Part shown: in pieces, positions 49,044 through 63,099 of the stretch
How the letters are laid out: each line of letters begins with the position of its first letter
How positions within the stretch are numbered: position 1 is the stretch's first letter
Assembly: GCF_932526225.1 (NCBI RefSeq)
Contig: NC_064041.1
Span: 17,173,888-17,237,887 of the forward strand
Direction: 5' to 3'
Origin: Nematostella vectensis
Lineage: Eukaryota; Cnidaria; Anthozoa; Actiniaria; Edwardsiidae
Length of the DNA stretch: 64,000 nucleotides
Translations under genes and position numbers: made by a program
The notes under the pieces: model-generated
Seen by the model: the letters and a program-made list of their open reading frames with translations, nothing else
Databases searched by the model: none
What the model was told of the DNA's origin: nothing

Positions 49044-51052
49044 CCACGCACAGCTCGCCGAGATTGTGGATGACAAAAAATAGAGGTCTATTTGGGCGTC
49101 TTGGGTCCCTTGGGGACTCGCCATGCGCACGGGCGCATCTCTTTTATTGTGTACATGACATCAAATTAGCGAAGAAAAAAGACGCTGTTTTGGTATCATG
49201 TGAAAATCATAAAATAAATAGAAATAAAGACGTAAGGGGGGAGAATATTGACATCTTCATATTAGAATATTGACAAAATCCGCAATTTTGTCTACGCTGA
49301 CTAAGTAAAGCTGTATTTTACTTTAAAGGGGCAGCAACATAGTACTGCGCATGTCTGGAGTCAGTGATTATTGTAGGCTTTTAAGTGTCAACAAACAGTT
49401 GAACTTTTTAAAAGCTATGAATACCTTATTAAATAATATGCAATATTATATTGAAAACTATGTTAATTGACAGTTTGTGGTCATTTTTTTTGTTTTGTTT
49501 AAAGTCTCCCACATGTACCAAAAGCTCATAAGTCAGTATTAGAATTTCACTGAAGTTCATTGTGTCAGGGCTCTAGAGCTATTGCAAATCTCTTAACCAT
49601 GACACTCCCCTTTTAAAGGAAAGTAAAAAAAATCAAAATTGTTGGTGGGGGTCTACGTTGTGTTTGTTTTCTTTTCAGTTTTGTTCTATTATTACTTTAT
49701 TATTTTCTTTTTTAGAGGGGGAGGGGTATTCAGCTAAAAATAGCCAAGGGTCAATTCAATCAACTAGTACAAAAGATGTTTTTTTTTTGCAGTCCTTTAT
49801 TCAATATATTCAAGGTTATCATGCAATTCTGTTGTTTGACTGCATATATATATATATTTTTTTCTTTTTTTTTCATTACAAGTTCTAAATGTGTAAGTGG
49901 TGACCATAGCTATGATTACTATTATTTAGAATATTTTTTACCTACTAACAGAAAACAACTTGACTGCAAAACACTTACTGTAGGGCACTCGATATTAGGC
50001 ATTACTTTCATGTGGATGTAAGGTTGAAATGTCAAAACCTTCATTAACCCGTGAACTACGCTTTAGCGTATTACACTTTGTGGTGATCTGATTCTATTGT
50101 ACTTTTTTGTGTTTTACTAACTATTACCGTTTAACTATCACACTTTGTTTCACGGGTTAATGAAAACCACTCTAATTACTTACAGTAGTTCTTTTTTAAT
50201 ATTATTATTTACTTGTATAATTTAGATGAGCAATACATATTTCTTTATGGCTTTGTAGAGCTCATCTCGTTCCTCATAAATAACAAACAAAATGAAGTTT
50301 GTTCTTATTTTGGTGCAAAGGAATCTACAGTAGTTTTCTAATCAGATAATTGTTTTTCTTTTAACACTCACCTGTTATTTCAACAGCCTTACTTGAGTTT
50401 GCTTGTCTCAGAAATAGACCTTGCTTAATAAACAAAGACATGTTACAAACTTTTTTAATAATAGGTAACAACTGCAATATTGTATGAAGAGAGTGCCCCT
50501 CTCTTCCCCCTGCTATTGTTGAAATTATGCTCAATAAACTTTTACCTCTTCCCTCTCCACCAGTTAAGCATTCTATGTATGCTTCCCTGTACAAAATGCA
50601 CCCCGTCAAATAGAACATTAAAGTTCACATACTTGTTTACTTCCTCAAACTCTTTGCTTTGTGTTTTTTGTTAACTTCCTAGGAACAAATTGAATACATA
50701 TAATCAATAAATCTAGCAAGCTTATTTTGCAAACTCACTTTTTTTTATTTTTTTTGCGCAAAACCTATCAGGATTAAGGGGGCCCAGCACAAAGAAAAAA
50801 AAACGAACTAAAAAAAAGCCCATTGGCCTGGGATCGAACCCGGTCTGAAGAACAAAACGGAAACCATACATACGGATTACCCAATCGGTATGGCAGCACA
50901 AGGCTTTTACGGAAGGCTGTAAAGAACCCGAAGGCCCCAAGCACCGATATTTCCGAGCGAATATGCTGTACAACACTCTTGCAAGGTTATCCCAACCCGC
51001 GCATTAATTAGGAGGACAATAACCAGAATCCCAGGCCTGTAATACGGTAACG
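49044..51052. repeat. 2-kb unit U19
   Basis: 2,009 bp. The usual GAATTC after the G-rich run is GTATTC here. TTAA-flanked element 50048-50156; tRNA-like block 50818-50893. Confidence 0.96.
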
Positions 51053-53056
51053 CCACGCACAGCTCGCCGAGATTGTGGATGACAAAAAATAGAGGTCTAT
51101 TTGGGCGTCTTGGGTCCCTTGGGGACTCGCCATGCCCACGGGCGCATCTCTTTTATTGTGTACATGACATCAAATTAGCGAAGAAAAAAGACGCTGTTTT
51201 GGTATCATGTGAAAATCATAAAATAAATAGAAATAAAGACGTAAGGGGGGAGAATATTGACATATTCATATTAGAATATTGACAAAATTGGCAATTTTGT
51301 CTACGCTGACTAAGTAAAGCTGTATTTTACTTTAAAGGGGCAGCAACATAGTACTGCGCATGTCTGGAGTCAGTGATTATTGTATTCTTTTAAGTGTCAA
51401 CAAACAGTTGACCTTTTTAAAAACTGTGAATACCTTATTAAATAGTATGCAATATTATATTGAAAACTATGTTAATTGACAGTTTGTGGTCATTTTTTTT
51501 GTTTTGTTTAAAGTCACCCACATGTACCAAAAGCTCTTAAGTCAGTATTAGAATTTCACTGAAGTTCATTGTGTCAGGGCTCTAGAGCTTTTGCAAATCT
51601 CTTAACCATGACACTCCCCTTTTAAAGGAAAGTAAAAAAAATCAAAATTGTTGGTGGGGGGCTCTGTTGTGTTTGTTTTCTTTTTAGTTTTGTTCTATTA
51701 TTATTATTATTTTCTTTGTTAGAGGGGGAGGGGAATTCAGCTAAAAATAGCCAATGTCAATTCAAGCAACTAGTTCAAAAGATGTTTTTTTTGCAGTCCT
51801 TTATTCAATATATTCAAGGTTATCATGCAATTCTGTTGTTTGACTGCATATATATATATTTTTTTCTTTCTTTTCATTACAAGTTCTATATGTGTAAGTG
51901 GTGACCATAGCTATGATTACTATTATTTAGAATATTTTTTTACCTACTAACAGAAAACAACTTGACTGCAAAACACTTACTGTAGGGCACTCGATATTAG
52001 GCATTACTTTCATGTGGATGTAAGGTTGAAATGTCAAAACCTTCATTAACACGTGAACTACGCTTTAGCGTATTACACTTTGTGGTGATCTGATTCTATT
52101 GTACTTTTTTGTGTTTTACTAACTATTACCGTTTAACTATCACACTTTGTTTCACGGGTTAATGAAAACCACTCTAATTACTTACAGTAGTTCTTTTTTA
52201 ATATTATTATTTACTTGTATAATTTAGATGAGCAATACATATTTCTTTATGGCTTTGTAGAGCTCATCTCGTTCCTCATAAATAACAAACAAAATGAAGT
52301 TTGTTCTTATTTTGGTGCAAAGGAATCTACAGTAGTTTTCTAATCAGATAATTGTTTTTCTTTTAACACTCACCTGTTATTTCAACAGCCTTACTTGAGT
52401 TTGCTTGTCTCAGAAATAGACCTTGCTTAATAAACAAAGACATGTTACAAACTTATTTAATAATAGGTAACAAATGCAATATTGTATGAAGAGAGTGCCC
52501 CTCTCTTCCCCCTGCTATTGTTGAAATTATGCTCAATAAACTTTTACCTCTTCCCTCTCCACCAGTTAAGCATTCTATGTATGCTTCCCTGTACAAAATG
52601 CACCCCTTCAAATAGAACATTAAAGTTCACATACTTGTTTACTTCCTCAAACTCTTTGCTTTGTGTTTTTTGTTAACTTCCTAGGAACAAATTGAATACA
52701 TATAATCAATAAATCTAGCAAGCTTATTTTGCAAACTCACTTTTTTTTTATTATTTTTGCACAAAACCTATCAGGATTAAGGGGGTCCAGCACAAAGAAA
52801 AAAAAACGAACTAAAAAAAAAGCCCATTGGCCTGGGATCGAACCTGGTCTGAAGAACAAAACGGAAACCATACATACGGATTACCCAATCGGTATGGCAG
52901 CACAAGGCTTTTACGGAAGGCTGTAAAGAACCCGAAGGCCCCAAGCACCGATATTTCCGAGCGAATATGCTGTACAACACTCTTGCAAGGTTATCCCAAC
53001 CCGCGCATTAATGGGGAGGACAATAACCACGATCCCAGGCCTGTAATACGGTTACG
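51053..53056. repeat. 2-kb unit U20, altered transposon end and B box
   Basis: 2,004 bp. The left end of the TTAA-flanked element (52050-52158) reads CACGTGAA instead of CCCGTGAA, shared with U21. The tRNA-like block 52822-52897 reads GATCGAACCTGG. Shares GTATTCTTTTAAG with U22 and U24. Confidence 0.96.
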
Positions 53057-55069
53057 CCACGCAAAGCTCGCCGAGATTGTGGATGACAAAAAATAGAGGT
53101 CTATTTGGGCGTCTGGGGTCCCTTGGGGACTCGCCATGCGCACGGGCGCATCTCTTTTATTGTGTACATGACATCAAATTAGCGAAGAAAAAAGACGCTG
53201 TTTTGGTATCATGTGAAAAGCATAAAATAAATAGAAATAAAGACGTAAGGGGGGAGAATATTGACATATTCATATTAGAATATTGACAAAATCCGCAATT
53301 TTGTCTACGCTGACTAAGTAAAGCTGTATTTTACTTTAAAGGGGCAGCAACATAGTACTGCGCATGTCTGGAGTCAGTGATTATTGTAGGCTTTTAAGTG
53401 TCAACAAACAGTTGAACTTTTTAAAAGCTATGAATACCTTATTAAATAATATGCAATATTATATTGAAAACTATGTTAATTGACAGTTTGTGGTCATTTT
53501 TTTTTGTTTTGTTTAAAGTCTCCCACATGTACCAAAAGCTCATAAGTCAGTATTAGAATTTCACTGAAGTTCATTGTGTCAGGGCTCTAGAGCTATTGCA
53601 AATCTCTTAACCATGACACTCCCCTTTTAAAGGAAAGTAAAAAAAATCAAAATTGTTGGTGGGGGTCTACGTTGTGTTTGTTTTCTTTTTAGTTTTGTTC
53701 TATTATTATTATTATTATTATTATTTTCTTTGTTAGAGGGGGAGGGGAATTCAGCTAAAAATAGCCAAGGGTCAATTCAAGCAACTAGTTCAAAAGATGT
53801 TTTTTTTGCAGTCCTTTATTCAATATATTCAAGGTTATCATGCAATTCTGTTGTTTGACTGCATATATATATATTTTTTTCTTTCTTTTCACTACAAGTT
53901 CTATATGTGTAAGTGGTGACCATAGCTATGATTACTATTATTTAGAATATTTTTTTACCTACTAACAGAAAACAACTTGACTGCAAAACACTTACTGTAG
54001 GGCACTCGTTATTAGGCATTACTTTCATGTGGATGTAAGGTTGAAATGTCAAAACCTTCATTAACACGTGAACTACGCTTTAGCTTATTACACTTTGTGG
54101 TGATCTGATTCTATTGTACTTTTTTGTGTTTTACTAACTATTACCGTTTAACTATCACACTTTGTTTCACGGGTTAATGAAAACTACTCTAATTACTTAC
54201 AGTAGTTCTTTTTTAATATTATTATTTACTTGTATAATTTAGATGAGCAATACATATTTCTTTATGGCTTTGTAGAGCTCATCTCGTTCCTCATAAATAA
54301 CAAACAAAATGAAGTTTGTTCTTATTTTGGTGCAAAGGAATCTACAGTAGTTTTCTAATCAGATAATTGTTTTTCTTTTAACACTCACCTGTTATTTCAA
54401 CAGCCTTACTTGAGTTTGCTTGTCTCAGAAATAGACCTTGCTTAATAAACAAAGACATGTTACAAACTTATTTAATAATAGGTAACAACTGCAATATTGT
54501 ATGAAGAGAGTGCCCCTCTCTTCCCCCTGCTATTGTTGAAATTATGCTCAATAAACTTTTACCTCTTCCCTCTCCACCAGTTAAGCATTCTATGTATGCT
54601 TCCCTGTACAAAATGCACCCCTTCAAATAGAACATTAAAGTTCACATACTTGTTTACTTCCTCAAACTCTTTGCTTTGTGTTTTTTGTTAACTTCCTAGG
54701 AACAAATTGAATACATATAATCAATAAATCTAGCAAGCTTATTTTGCAAACTCACTTTTTTTTATTATTTTTGCGCAAAACCTTTCAGGATTAAGGGGGC
54801 CCAGCGCAAAGAAAAAAAAACGAACTAAAAAAAAGCCTATTGGCCTGGGATCGAACCCGGTCTGAAGAACAAAACGGAAACCATACATACGGATTACCCA
54901 ATCGGTATGGAAGCACAAGGCTTTTACGGAAGGCTGTAAAGAACCCGAAGGCCCCAAGCACCGATATTTCCAAGCGAATATGCTGTTCAACACTCTTGCA
55001 AGGTTATCCCAACCCTCGCATTAATGGGGAGGACAATAACCAGGATCCCAGGCCTGTAATACGGTAACG
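53057..55069. repeat. 2-kb unit U21
   Basis: 2,013 bp. TTAA-flanked element 54065-54173 with the CACGTGAA end and a broken internal hairpin (AGCTTATTA for AGCGTATTA). tRNA-like block 54835-54910. Confidence 0.96.
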
Positions 55070-57080
55070 CCACGCACAGCTCGCCGAGATTGTGGATGAC
55101 AAAAAATAGAGGTCTATTTGGGCGTCTTGGGTCCCTTGGGGACTCGCCATGCCCACGGGCGCATCTCTTTTATTGTGTACATGACATCAAATTAGCGAAG
55201 AAAAAAGACGCTGTTTTGGTATCATGTGAAAATCATAAAATAAATAGAAATAAAGACGTAAGGGGGGAGAATATTGACATATTCATATTAGAATATTGAC
55301 AAAATCCGCAATTTTGTCTACGCTGACTAAGTAAAGCTGTATTTTACTTTAAAGGGGCAGCAACATAGTACTGCGCATGTCTGGAGTCAGTGATTATTGT
55401 ATTCTTTTAAGTGTCAACAAACAGTTGACCTTTTTAAAAGCTATGAATACCTTATTAAATAATATGCAATATTATATTGAAAACTATGTTAATTGACAGT
55501 TTGTGGTCATTTTTTTTTGTTTTGTTTAAAGTCTCCCACATGTACCAAAAGCTCTTAAGTCAGTATTAGAATTTCACTGAAGTTCATTGTGTCAGGGCTC
55601 TAGAGCTTTTGCAAATCTCTTAACCATGACACTCCCCTTTTAAAGGAAAGTAAAAAAAATCAAAATTGTTGGTGGGGGTCTACGTTGTGTTTGTTTTCTT
55701 TTTAGTTTTGTTCTATTATTATTATTATTTTCTTTTTTAGAGGGGGAGGGGAATTCAGCTAAAAATAGCCAAGGGTCAATTCAAGCAACTAGTTCAAAAG
55801 ATGTTTTTTTTGCAGTCCTTTATTCAATATATTCAAGGTTATCATGCAATTCTGTTGTTTGACTGCATATATATATATATATTTTTTTTCTTTCTTTTCA
55901 TTACAAGTTCTATATGTGTAAGTGGTGACCATAGCTATGATTACTATTATTTAGAATATTTTTTACCTACTAACAGAAAACAACTTGACTGCAAAACACT
56001 TACTGTAGGGCACTCGATATTAGGCATTACTTTCATGTGGATGTAAGGTTGAAATGTCAAAACCTTCATTAACCCGTGAACTACGCTTTAGCGTATTACA
56101 CTTTGTGGTGATCTGATTCTATTGTACTTTTTTTTGTTGTACTAACTATTACCCTTTAACTATCACACTTTGTTTCACGGGTTAATGAAAACCACTCTAA
56201 TTACTTACAGTAGTTCTTTTTTAATATTATTATTTACTTGTATAATTTAGATGAGCAATACATATTTCTTTATGGCTTTGTAGAGCTCATCTCGTTCCTC
56301 ATAAATAACAAACAAAATGAAGTTTGTTCTTATTTTGGTGCAAAGGAATCTACAGTAGTTTTCTAATCAGATAATTGTTTTTCTTTTAACACTCACCTGT
56401 TATTTCAACAGCCTTACTTGAGTTTGCTTGTCTCAGAAATAGACCTTGCTTAATAAACAAAGACATGTTACAAACTTATTTAATAATAGGTAACAACTGC
56501 AATATTGTATGAAGAGAGTGCCCCTCTCTTCCCCCTGCTATTGTTGAAATTATGCTCAATAAACTTTTACCTCTTCCCTCTCCACCAGTTAAGCATTCTA
56601 TGTATGCTTCCCTGTACAAAATGCACCCCGTCAAATAGAACATTAAAGTTCACATACTTGTTTACTTCCTCAAACTCTTTGCTTTGTGTTTTTTGTTAAC
56701 TTCCTAGGAACAAATTGAATACATATAATCAATAAATCTAGCAAGCTTATTTTGCAAACTCACTTTTTTTTTATTATTTTTGCGCAAAACCTATCAGGAT
56801 TAAGGGGGTTCCAGCACAAAGAAAAAAAAAACGAACTTAAAAAAAGCCCATTGGCCTGGGATCGAACCCGGTCTGAAGAACAAAACGGAAACCATACATA
56901 CGGATTACCCAATCGGTATGGCAGCACAAGGCTTTTACGGAAGGCTGTAAAGAACCCGAAGGCCCCAAGCCCCGATATTTCCGAGCGAATATGCTGTACA
57001 ACACTCTTGCAAGGTTATCCTAACCCGCGCATTAATGGGGAGGACAATAACCAGGATCCCAGGCCTGTAATACGGTTACG
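55070..57080. repeat. 2-kb unit U22
   Basis: 2,011 bp; pairs with U24 (GTATTCTTTTAAG, TTGTACTAACTATTACCC, AGCCCCGATATT). TTAA-flanked element 56073-56181; tRNA-like block 56846-56921. Confidence 0.96.
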
Positions 57081-59084
57081 CCACGCACAGCTCGCCGAGA
57101 TTGTGGATGACAAAAAATAGAGGTCTATTTGGGCGTCTTGGGTCCCTTGGGGACTTGCCATGCCCACGGGCGCATCTCTTTTATTGTGTACATGACATCA
57201 AATTAGCGAAGAAAGAAGACGCTGTTTTGGTATCATGTGAAAATCATAAAATAAATAGAAATAAAGACGTAAGGGGGGAGAATATTGACATATTCATATT
57301 AGAATATTGACAAAATCCGCAATTTTGTCTACGCTGACTAAGTAAAGCTGTATTTTACTTTAAAGGGGCAGCAACATAGTACTGCGCATGTCTGGAGTCA
57401 GTGATTATTGTAGGCTTTTAAGTGTCAACAAACAGTTGACCTTTTTAAAAGCTATGAATACATAATTAAATAATATGCAATATTATATTGAAAACTATGT
57501 TAATTGACAGTTTGTGGTCATTTTTTTTTTGTTTTGTTTAAAGTCTCCCAAATGTACCAAAAGCTCATAAGTCAGTATTAGAATTTCACTGAAGTTCATT
57601 GTGTCAGGGCTCTAGAGCTATTGCAAATCTCTTAACCATGACACTCCCCTTTTAAAGGAAAGTAAAAAAAAATCAAAATTGTTGGTGGGGGTCTACGTTG
57701 TGTTTGTTTTCTTTTTAGTTTTGTTCTATTATTATTATTATTTTCTTTGTTAGAGGGGGAGGGGAATTCAGCTAAAAATAGCCAAGGGTCAATTCAATCA
57801 ACTAGTACAAAAGATGTTTTGTTTGCAGTCCTTTATTCAATATATTCAAGGTTATCATGCAATTCTGTTGTTTGACTGCATATATATATTTTTTTTTCTT
57901 TCTTTTCATTACAAGTTCTATATGTGTAAGTGGTGACCATAGCTATGATTACTATTATTTAGAATATTTTTTACCTACTAACAGAAAACAACTTGACTGC
58001 AAAACACTTACTGTAGGGCACTCGATATTAGGCATTACTTTCATGTGGATGTAAGGTTGAAATGTCAAAACCTTCATTAACCCGTGAACTACGCTTTAGC
58101 GTATTACACTTTGTGGTGATCTGATTCTATTGTACTTTTTTGTGTTTTACTAACTATTACCGTTTAACTATCACACTTTGTTTCACGGGTTAATGAAAAC
58201 CACTCTAATTACTTACAGTAGTTCTTTTTTAATATTATTATTTACTTATATAATTTAGATGAGCAATACATATTTCTTTATGGCTTTGTAGAGCTCATCT
58301 CGTTCCTCATAAATAACAAACAAAATGAAGTTTGTTCTTATTTTGGTGCAAAGGAATCTACAGTAGTTTTCTAATCAGATAATTGTTTTTCTTTTAACAC
58401 TCACCTGTTATTTCAACAGCCTTACTTGAGTTTGCTTGTCTCAGAAATAGACCTTGCTTAATAAACAAAGACATGTTACAAACTTATTTAATAATAGGTA
58501 ACAACTGCAATATTGTATGAAAAGAGTGCCCCTCTCTTCCCCCTGCTATTGTTGAAATTATGCTCAATAAACTTTTACCTCTTCCCTCTCCACCAGTTAA
58601 GCATTCTATGTATGCTTCCCTGTACAAAATGCACCCCTTCAAATAGAACATTAAAGTTCACATACTTGTTTACTTCCTCAAACTCTTTTCTTTGTGTTTT
58701 TTGTTAACTTCCTAGGAACAAATTGAATACATATAATCAATAAATCTAGCAAGCTTATTTTGCAAACTCACTTTTTTTATTATTTTTGCGCAAAACCTAT
58801 CAGGATTAAGGGGGCCCAGCACAAAGAAAAAAAAAAGAACTAAAAAAAAGCCCATTGGCCTGTGATCGAACCCGGTCTGAAGAACAAAACGGAAACCATA
58901 CATACGGATTACCCAATCGGTATGGAAGCACAAGGCTTTTACGGAAGGCTGTAAAGAACCCGAAGGCCCCAAGCACCGATATTTCCGAGCGAATATGCTG
59001 TTCAACACTCTTGCAAGGTTATCCCAACCCGCGCATTAATGGGGAGGACAATAACCAGGATCCCAGGCCTGTAATACGGTAACG
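57081..59084. repeat. 2-kb unit U23, B box altered
   Basis: 2,004 bp; pairs with U25 (CTCCCAAATGTACC, GATGTTTTGTTTGCAG). TTAA-flanked element 58081-58189. The tRNA-like block 58850-58925 reads GGCCTGTGATCG for GGCCTGGGATCG, opening the TpsiC stem. Confidence 0.96.
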
Positions 59085-61093
59085 CCACGCACAGCTCGCC
59101 GAGATTGTGGATGACAAAAAATAGAGGTCTATTTGGGCGTCTTGGGTCCCTTGGGGACTCGCCATGCCCACGGGCGCATCTCTTTTATTGTGTACATGAC
59201 ATCAAATTAGCGAAGAAAAAAGACGCTGTTTTGGTATCATGTGAAAATCATAAAATAAATAGAAATAAAGACGTAAGGGGGGAGAATATTGACATATTCA
59301 TATTAGAATATTGACAAAATCCGCAATTTTGTCTACGCTGACTAAGTAAAGCTGTATTTTACTTTAAAGGGGCAGCAACATAGTACTGCGCATGTCTGGA
59401 GTCAGTGATTATTGTATTCTTTTAAGTGTCAACAAACAGTTGACCTTTTTAAAAGCTATGAATACCTTATTAAATAATATGCAATATTATATTGAAAACT
59501 ATGTTAATTGACAGTTTGTGGTCATTTTTTTTTGTTTTGTTTAAAGTCTCCCACATGTACCAAAAGCTCTTAAGTCAGTATTAGAATTTCACTGAAGTTC
59601 ATTGTGTCAGGGCTCTAGAGCTTTTGCAAATCTCTTAACCATGACACTCCCCTTTTAAAGGAAAGTAAAAAAAATCAAAATTGTTGGTGGGGGTCTACGT
59701 TGTGTTTGTTTTCTTTTTAGTTTTGTTCTATTATTATTATTATTTTCTTTTTTAGAGGGGGAGGGGAATTCAGCTAAAAATAGCCAAGGGTCAATTCAAG
59801 CAACTAGTTCAAAAGATGTTTTTTTTGCAGTCCTTTATTCAATATATTCAAGGTTATCATGCAATTCTGTTGTTTGACTGCATATATATATATATATATT
59901 TTTTCTTTCTTTTCATTACAAGTTCTATATGTGTAAGTGGTGACCATAGCTATGATTACTATTATTTAGAATATTTTTTACCTACTAACAGAAAACAACT
60001 TGACTGCAAAACACTTACTGTAGGGCACTCGATATTAGGCATTACTTTCATGTGGATGTAAGGTTGAAATGTCAAAACCTTCATTAACCCGTGAACTACG
60101 CTTTAGCGTATTACACTTTGTGGTGATCTGATTCTATTGTACTTTTTGTTGTTGTACTAACTATTACCCTTTAACTATCACACTTTGTTTCACGGGTTAA
60201 TGAAAACCACTCTAATTACTTACAGTAGTTCTTTTTTAATATTATTATTTACTTGTATAATTTAGATGAGCAATACATATTTCTTTATGGCTTTGTAGAG
60301 CTCATCTCGTTCCTCATAAATAACAAACAAAATGAAGTTTGTTCTTATTTTGGTGCAAAGGAATCTACAGTAGTTTTCTAATCAGATAATTGTTTTTCTT
60401 TTAACACTCACCTGTTATTTCAACAGCCTTACTTGAGTTTGCTTGTCTCAGAAATAGACCTTGCTTAATAAACAAAGACATGTTACAAACTTATTTAATA
60501 ATAGGTAACAACTGCAATATTGTATGAAGAGAGTGCCCCTCTCTTCCCCCTGCTATTGTTGAAATTATGCTCAATAAACTTTTACCTCTTCCCTCTCCAC
60601 CAGTTAAGCATTCTATGTATGCTTCCCTGTACAAAATGCACCCCGTCAAATAGAACATTAAAGTTCACATACTTGTTTACTTCCTCAAACTCTTTGCTTT
60701 GTGTTTTTTGTTAACTTCCTAGGAACAAATTGAATACATATAATCAATAAATCTAGCAAGCTTATTTTGCAAACTCACTTTTTTTTTATTATTTTTGCGC
60801 AAAACCTATCAGGATTAAGGGGGTCCAGCACAAAGAAAAAAAAACGAACTTAAAAAAAGCCCATTGGCCTGGGATCGAACCCGGTCTGAAGAACAAAACG
60901 GAAACCATACATACGGATTACCCAATCGGTATGGCAGCACAAGGCTTTTACGGAAGGCTGTAAAGAACCCGAAGGCCCCAAGCCCCGATATTTCCGAGCG
61001 AATATGCTGTACAACACTCTTGCAAGGTTATCCCAACCCGCGCATTAATGGGGAGGACAATAACCAGGATCCCAGGCCTGTAATACGGTTACG
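59085..61093. repeat. 2-kb unit U24
   Basis: 2,009 bp; second copy of U22. TTAA-flanked element 60088-60196; tRNA-like block 60859-60934. Confidence 0.96.
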
Positions 61094-63099
61094 CCACGCA
61101 CAGCTCGCCGAGATTGTGGATGACAAAAAATAGAGGTCTATTTGGGCGTCTTGGGTCCCTTGGGGACTCGTTATGCGCACGGGCGCATCTCTTTTATTGT
61201 GTACATGACATCAAATTAGCGAAGAAAAAAGACGCTGTTTTGGTATCATGTGAAAATCATAAAATAAATAGAAATAAAGACGTAAGGGGGGAGAATATTG
61301 ACATATTCATATTAGAATATTGACAAAATCCGCAATTTTGTCTACGCTGACTAAGTAAAGCTGTATTTTACTTTAAAGGGGCAGCAACATAGTACTGCGC
61401 ATGTCTGGAGTCAGTGATTATTGTAGGCTTTTAAGTGTCAACAAACAGTTGACCTTTTTAAAAGCTATGAATACCTTATTAAATAATATGCAATATTATA
61501 TTGAAAACTATGTTAATTGACAGTTTGTGGTCATTTTTTTTTTGTTTTGTTTAAAGTCTCCCAAATGTACCAAAAGCTCATAAGTCAGTATTAGAATTTC
61601 ACTGAAGTTCATTGTGTCAGGGCTCTAGAGCTATTGCAAATCTCTTAACCATGACACTCCCCTTTTAAAGGAAAGTAAAAAAAAATCAAAATTGTTGGTG
61701 GGGGTCTACGTTGTGTTTGTTTTCTTTTTAGTTTTGTTCTATTATTATTATTATTTTCTTTGTTAGAGGGGGAGGGGAATTCAGCTAAAAATAGCCAAGG
61801 GTCAATTCAATCAACTAGTACAAAAGATGTTTTGTTTGCAGTCCTTTATTCAATATATTCAAGGTTATCATGCAATTCTGTTGTTTGACTGCATATATAT
61901 ATATTTTTTTTTCTTTCTTTTCATTACAAGTTCTATATGTGTAAGTGGTGACCATAGCTATGATTACTATTATTTAGAATATTTTTTACCTACTAACAGA
62001 AAACAACTTGACTGCAAAACACTTACTGTAGGGCACTCGATATTAGGCATTACTTTCATGTGGATGTAAGGTTGAAATGTCAAAACCTTCATTAACCCGT
62101 GAACTACGCTTTAGCGTATTACACTTTGTGGTGATCTGATTCTATTGTACTTTTTTGTGTTTTACTAACTATTACCGTTTAACTATCACACTTTGTTTCA
62201 CGGGTTAATGAAAACCACTCTAATTACTTACAGTAGTTCTTTTTTAATATTATTATTTACTTATATAATTTAGATGAGCAATACATATTTCTTTATGGCT
62301 TTGTAGAGCTCATCTCGTTCCTCATAAATAACAAACAAAATGAAGTTTGTTCTTATTTTGGTGCAAAGGAATCTACAGTAGTTTTCTAATCAGATAATTG
62401 TTTTTCTTTTAACACTCACCTGTTATTTCAACAGCCTTACTTGAGTTTGCTTGTCTCAGAAATAGACCTTGCTTAATAAACAAAGACATGTTACAAACTT
62501 ATTTAATAATAGGTAACAACTGCAATATTGTATGAAAAGAGTGCCCCTCTCTTCCCCCTGCTATTGTTGAAATTATGCTCAATAAACTTTTACCTCTTCC
62601 CTCTCCACCAGTTAAGCATTCTATGTATGCTTCCCTGTACAAAATGCACCCCTTCAAATAGAACATTAAAGTTCACATACTTGTTTACTTCCTCAAACTC
62701 TTTTCTTTGTGTTTTTTGTTAACTTCCTAGGAACAAATTGAATACATATAATCAATAAATCTAGCAAGCTTATTTTGCAAACTCACTTTTTTTATTATTT
62801 TTGCGCAAAACCTATCAGGATTAAGGGGGCCCAGCACAAAGAAAAAAAAAAGAACTAAAAAAAAGCCAATTGGCCTGTGATCGAACCCGGTCTGAAGAAC
62901 AAAACGGAAACCATACATACGGATTACCCAATCGGTATGGCAGCACAAGGCTTTTACGGAAGGCTGTAAAGAACCCGAAGGCCCCAAGCACCGATATTTC
63001 CGAGCGAATATGCTGTACAACACTCTTGCAAGGTTATCCTAACCCGCGCATTAATGGGGAGGACAATAACCAGGATCCCAGGCCTGTAATACGGTTACG
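61094..63099. repeat. 2-kb unit U25, B box altered
   Basis: 2,006 bp; second copy of U23, with the same GTGATCG change in the tRNA-like block 62865-62940. TTAA-flanked element 62096-62204. Confidence 0.96.

Larger units (their letters stand above)
55070..63099. repeat. ~4.01-kb dimer higher-order repeat, U22-U25
   Basis: U22 matches U24 and U23 matches U25 at offsets of about 4,013-4,015 bp, sharing AGCCCCGATATT, TTGTACTAACTATTACCC, CTCCCAAATGTACC and the GTGATCG change in the tRNA-like block. Confidence 0.85.
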
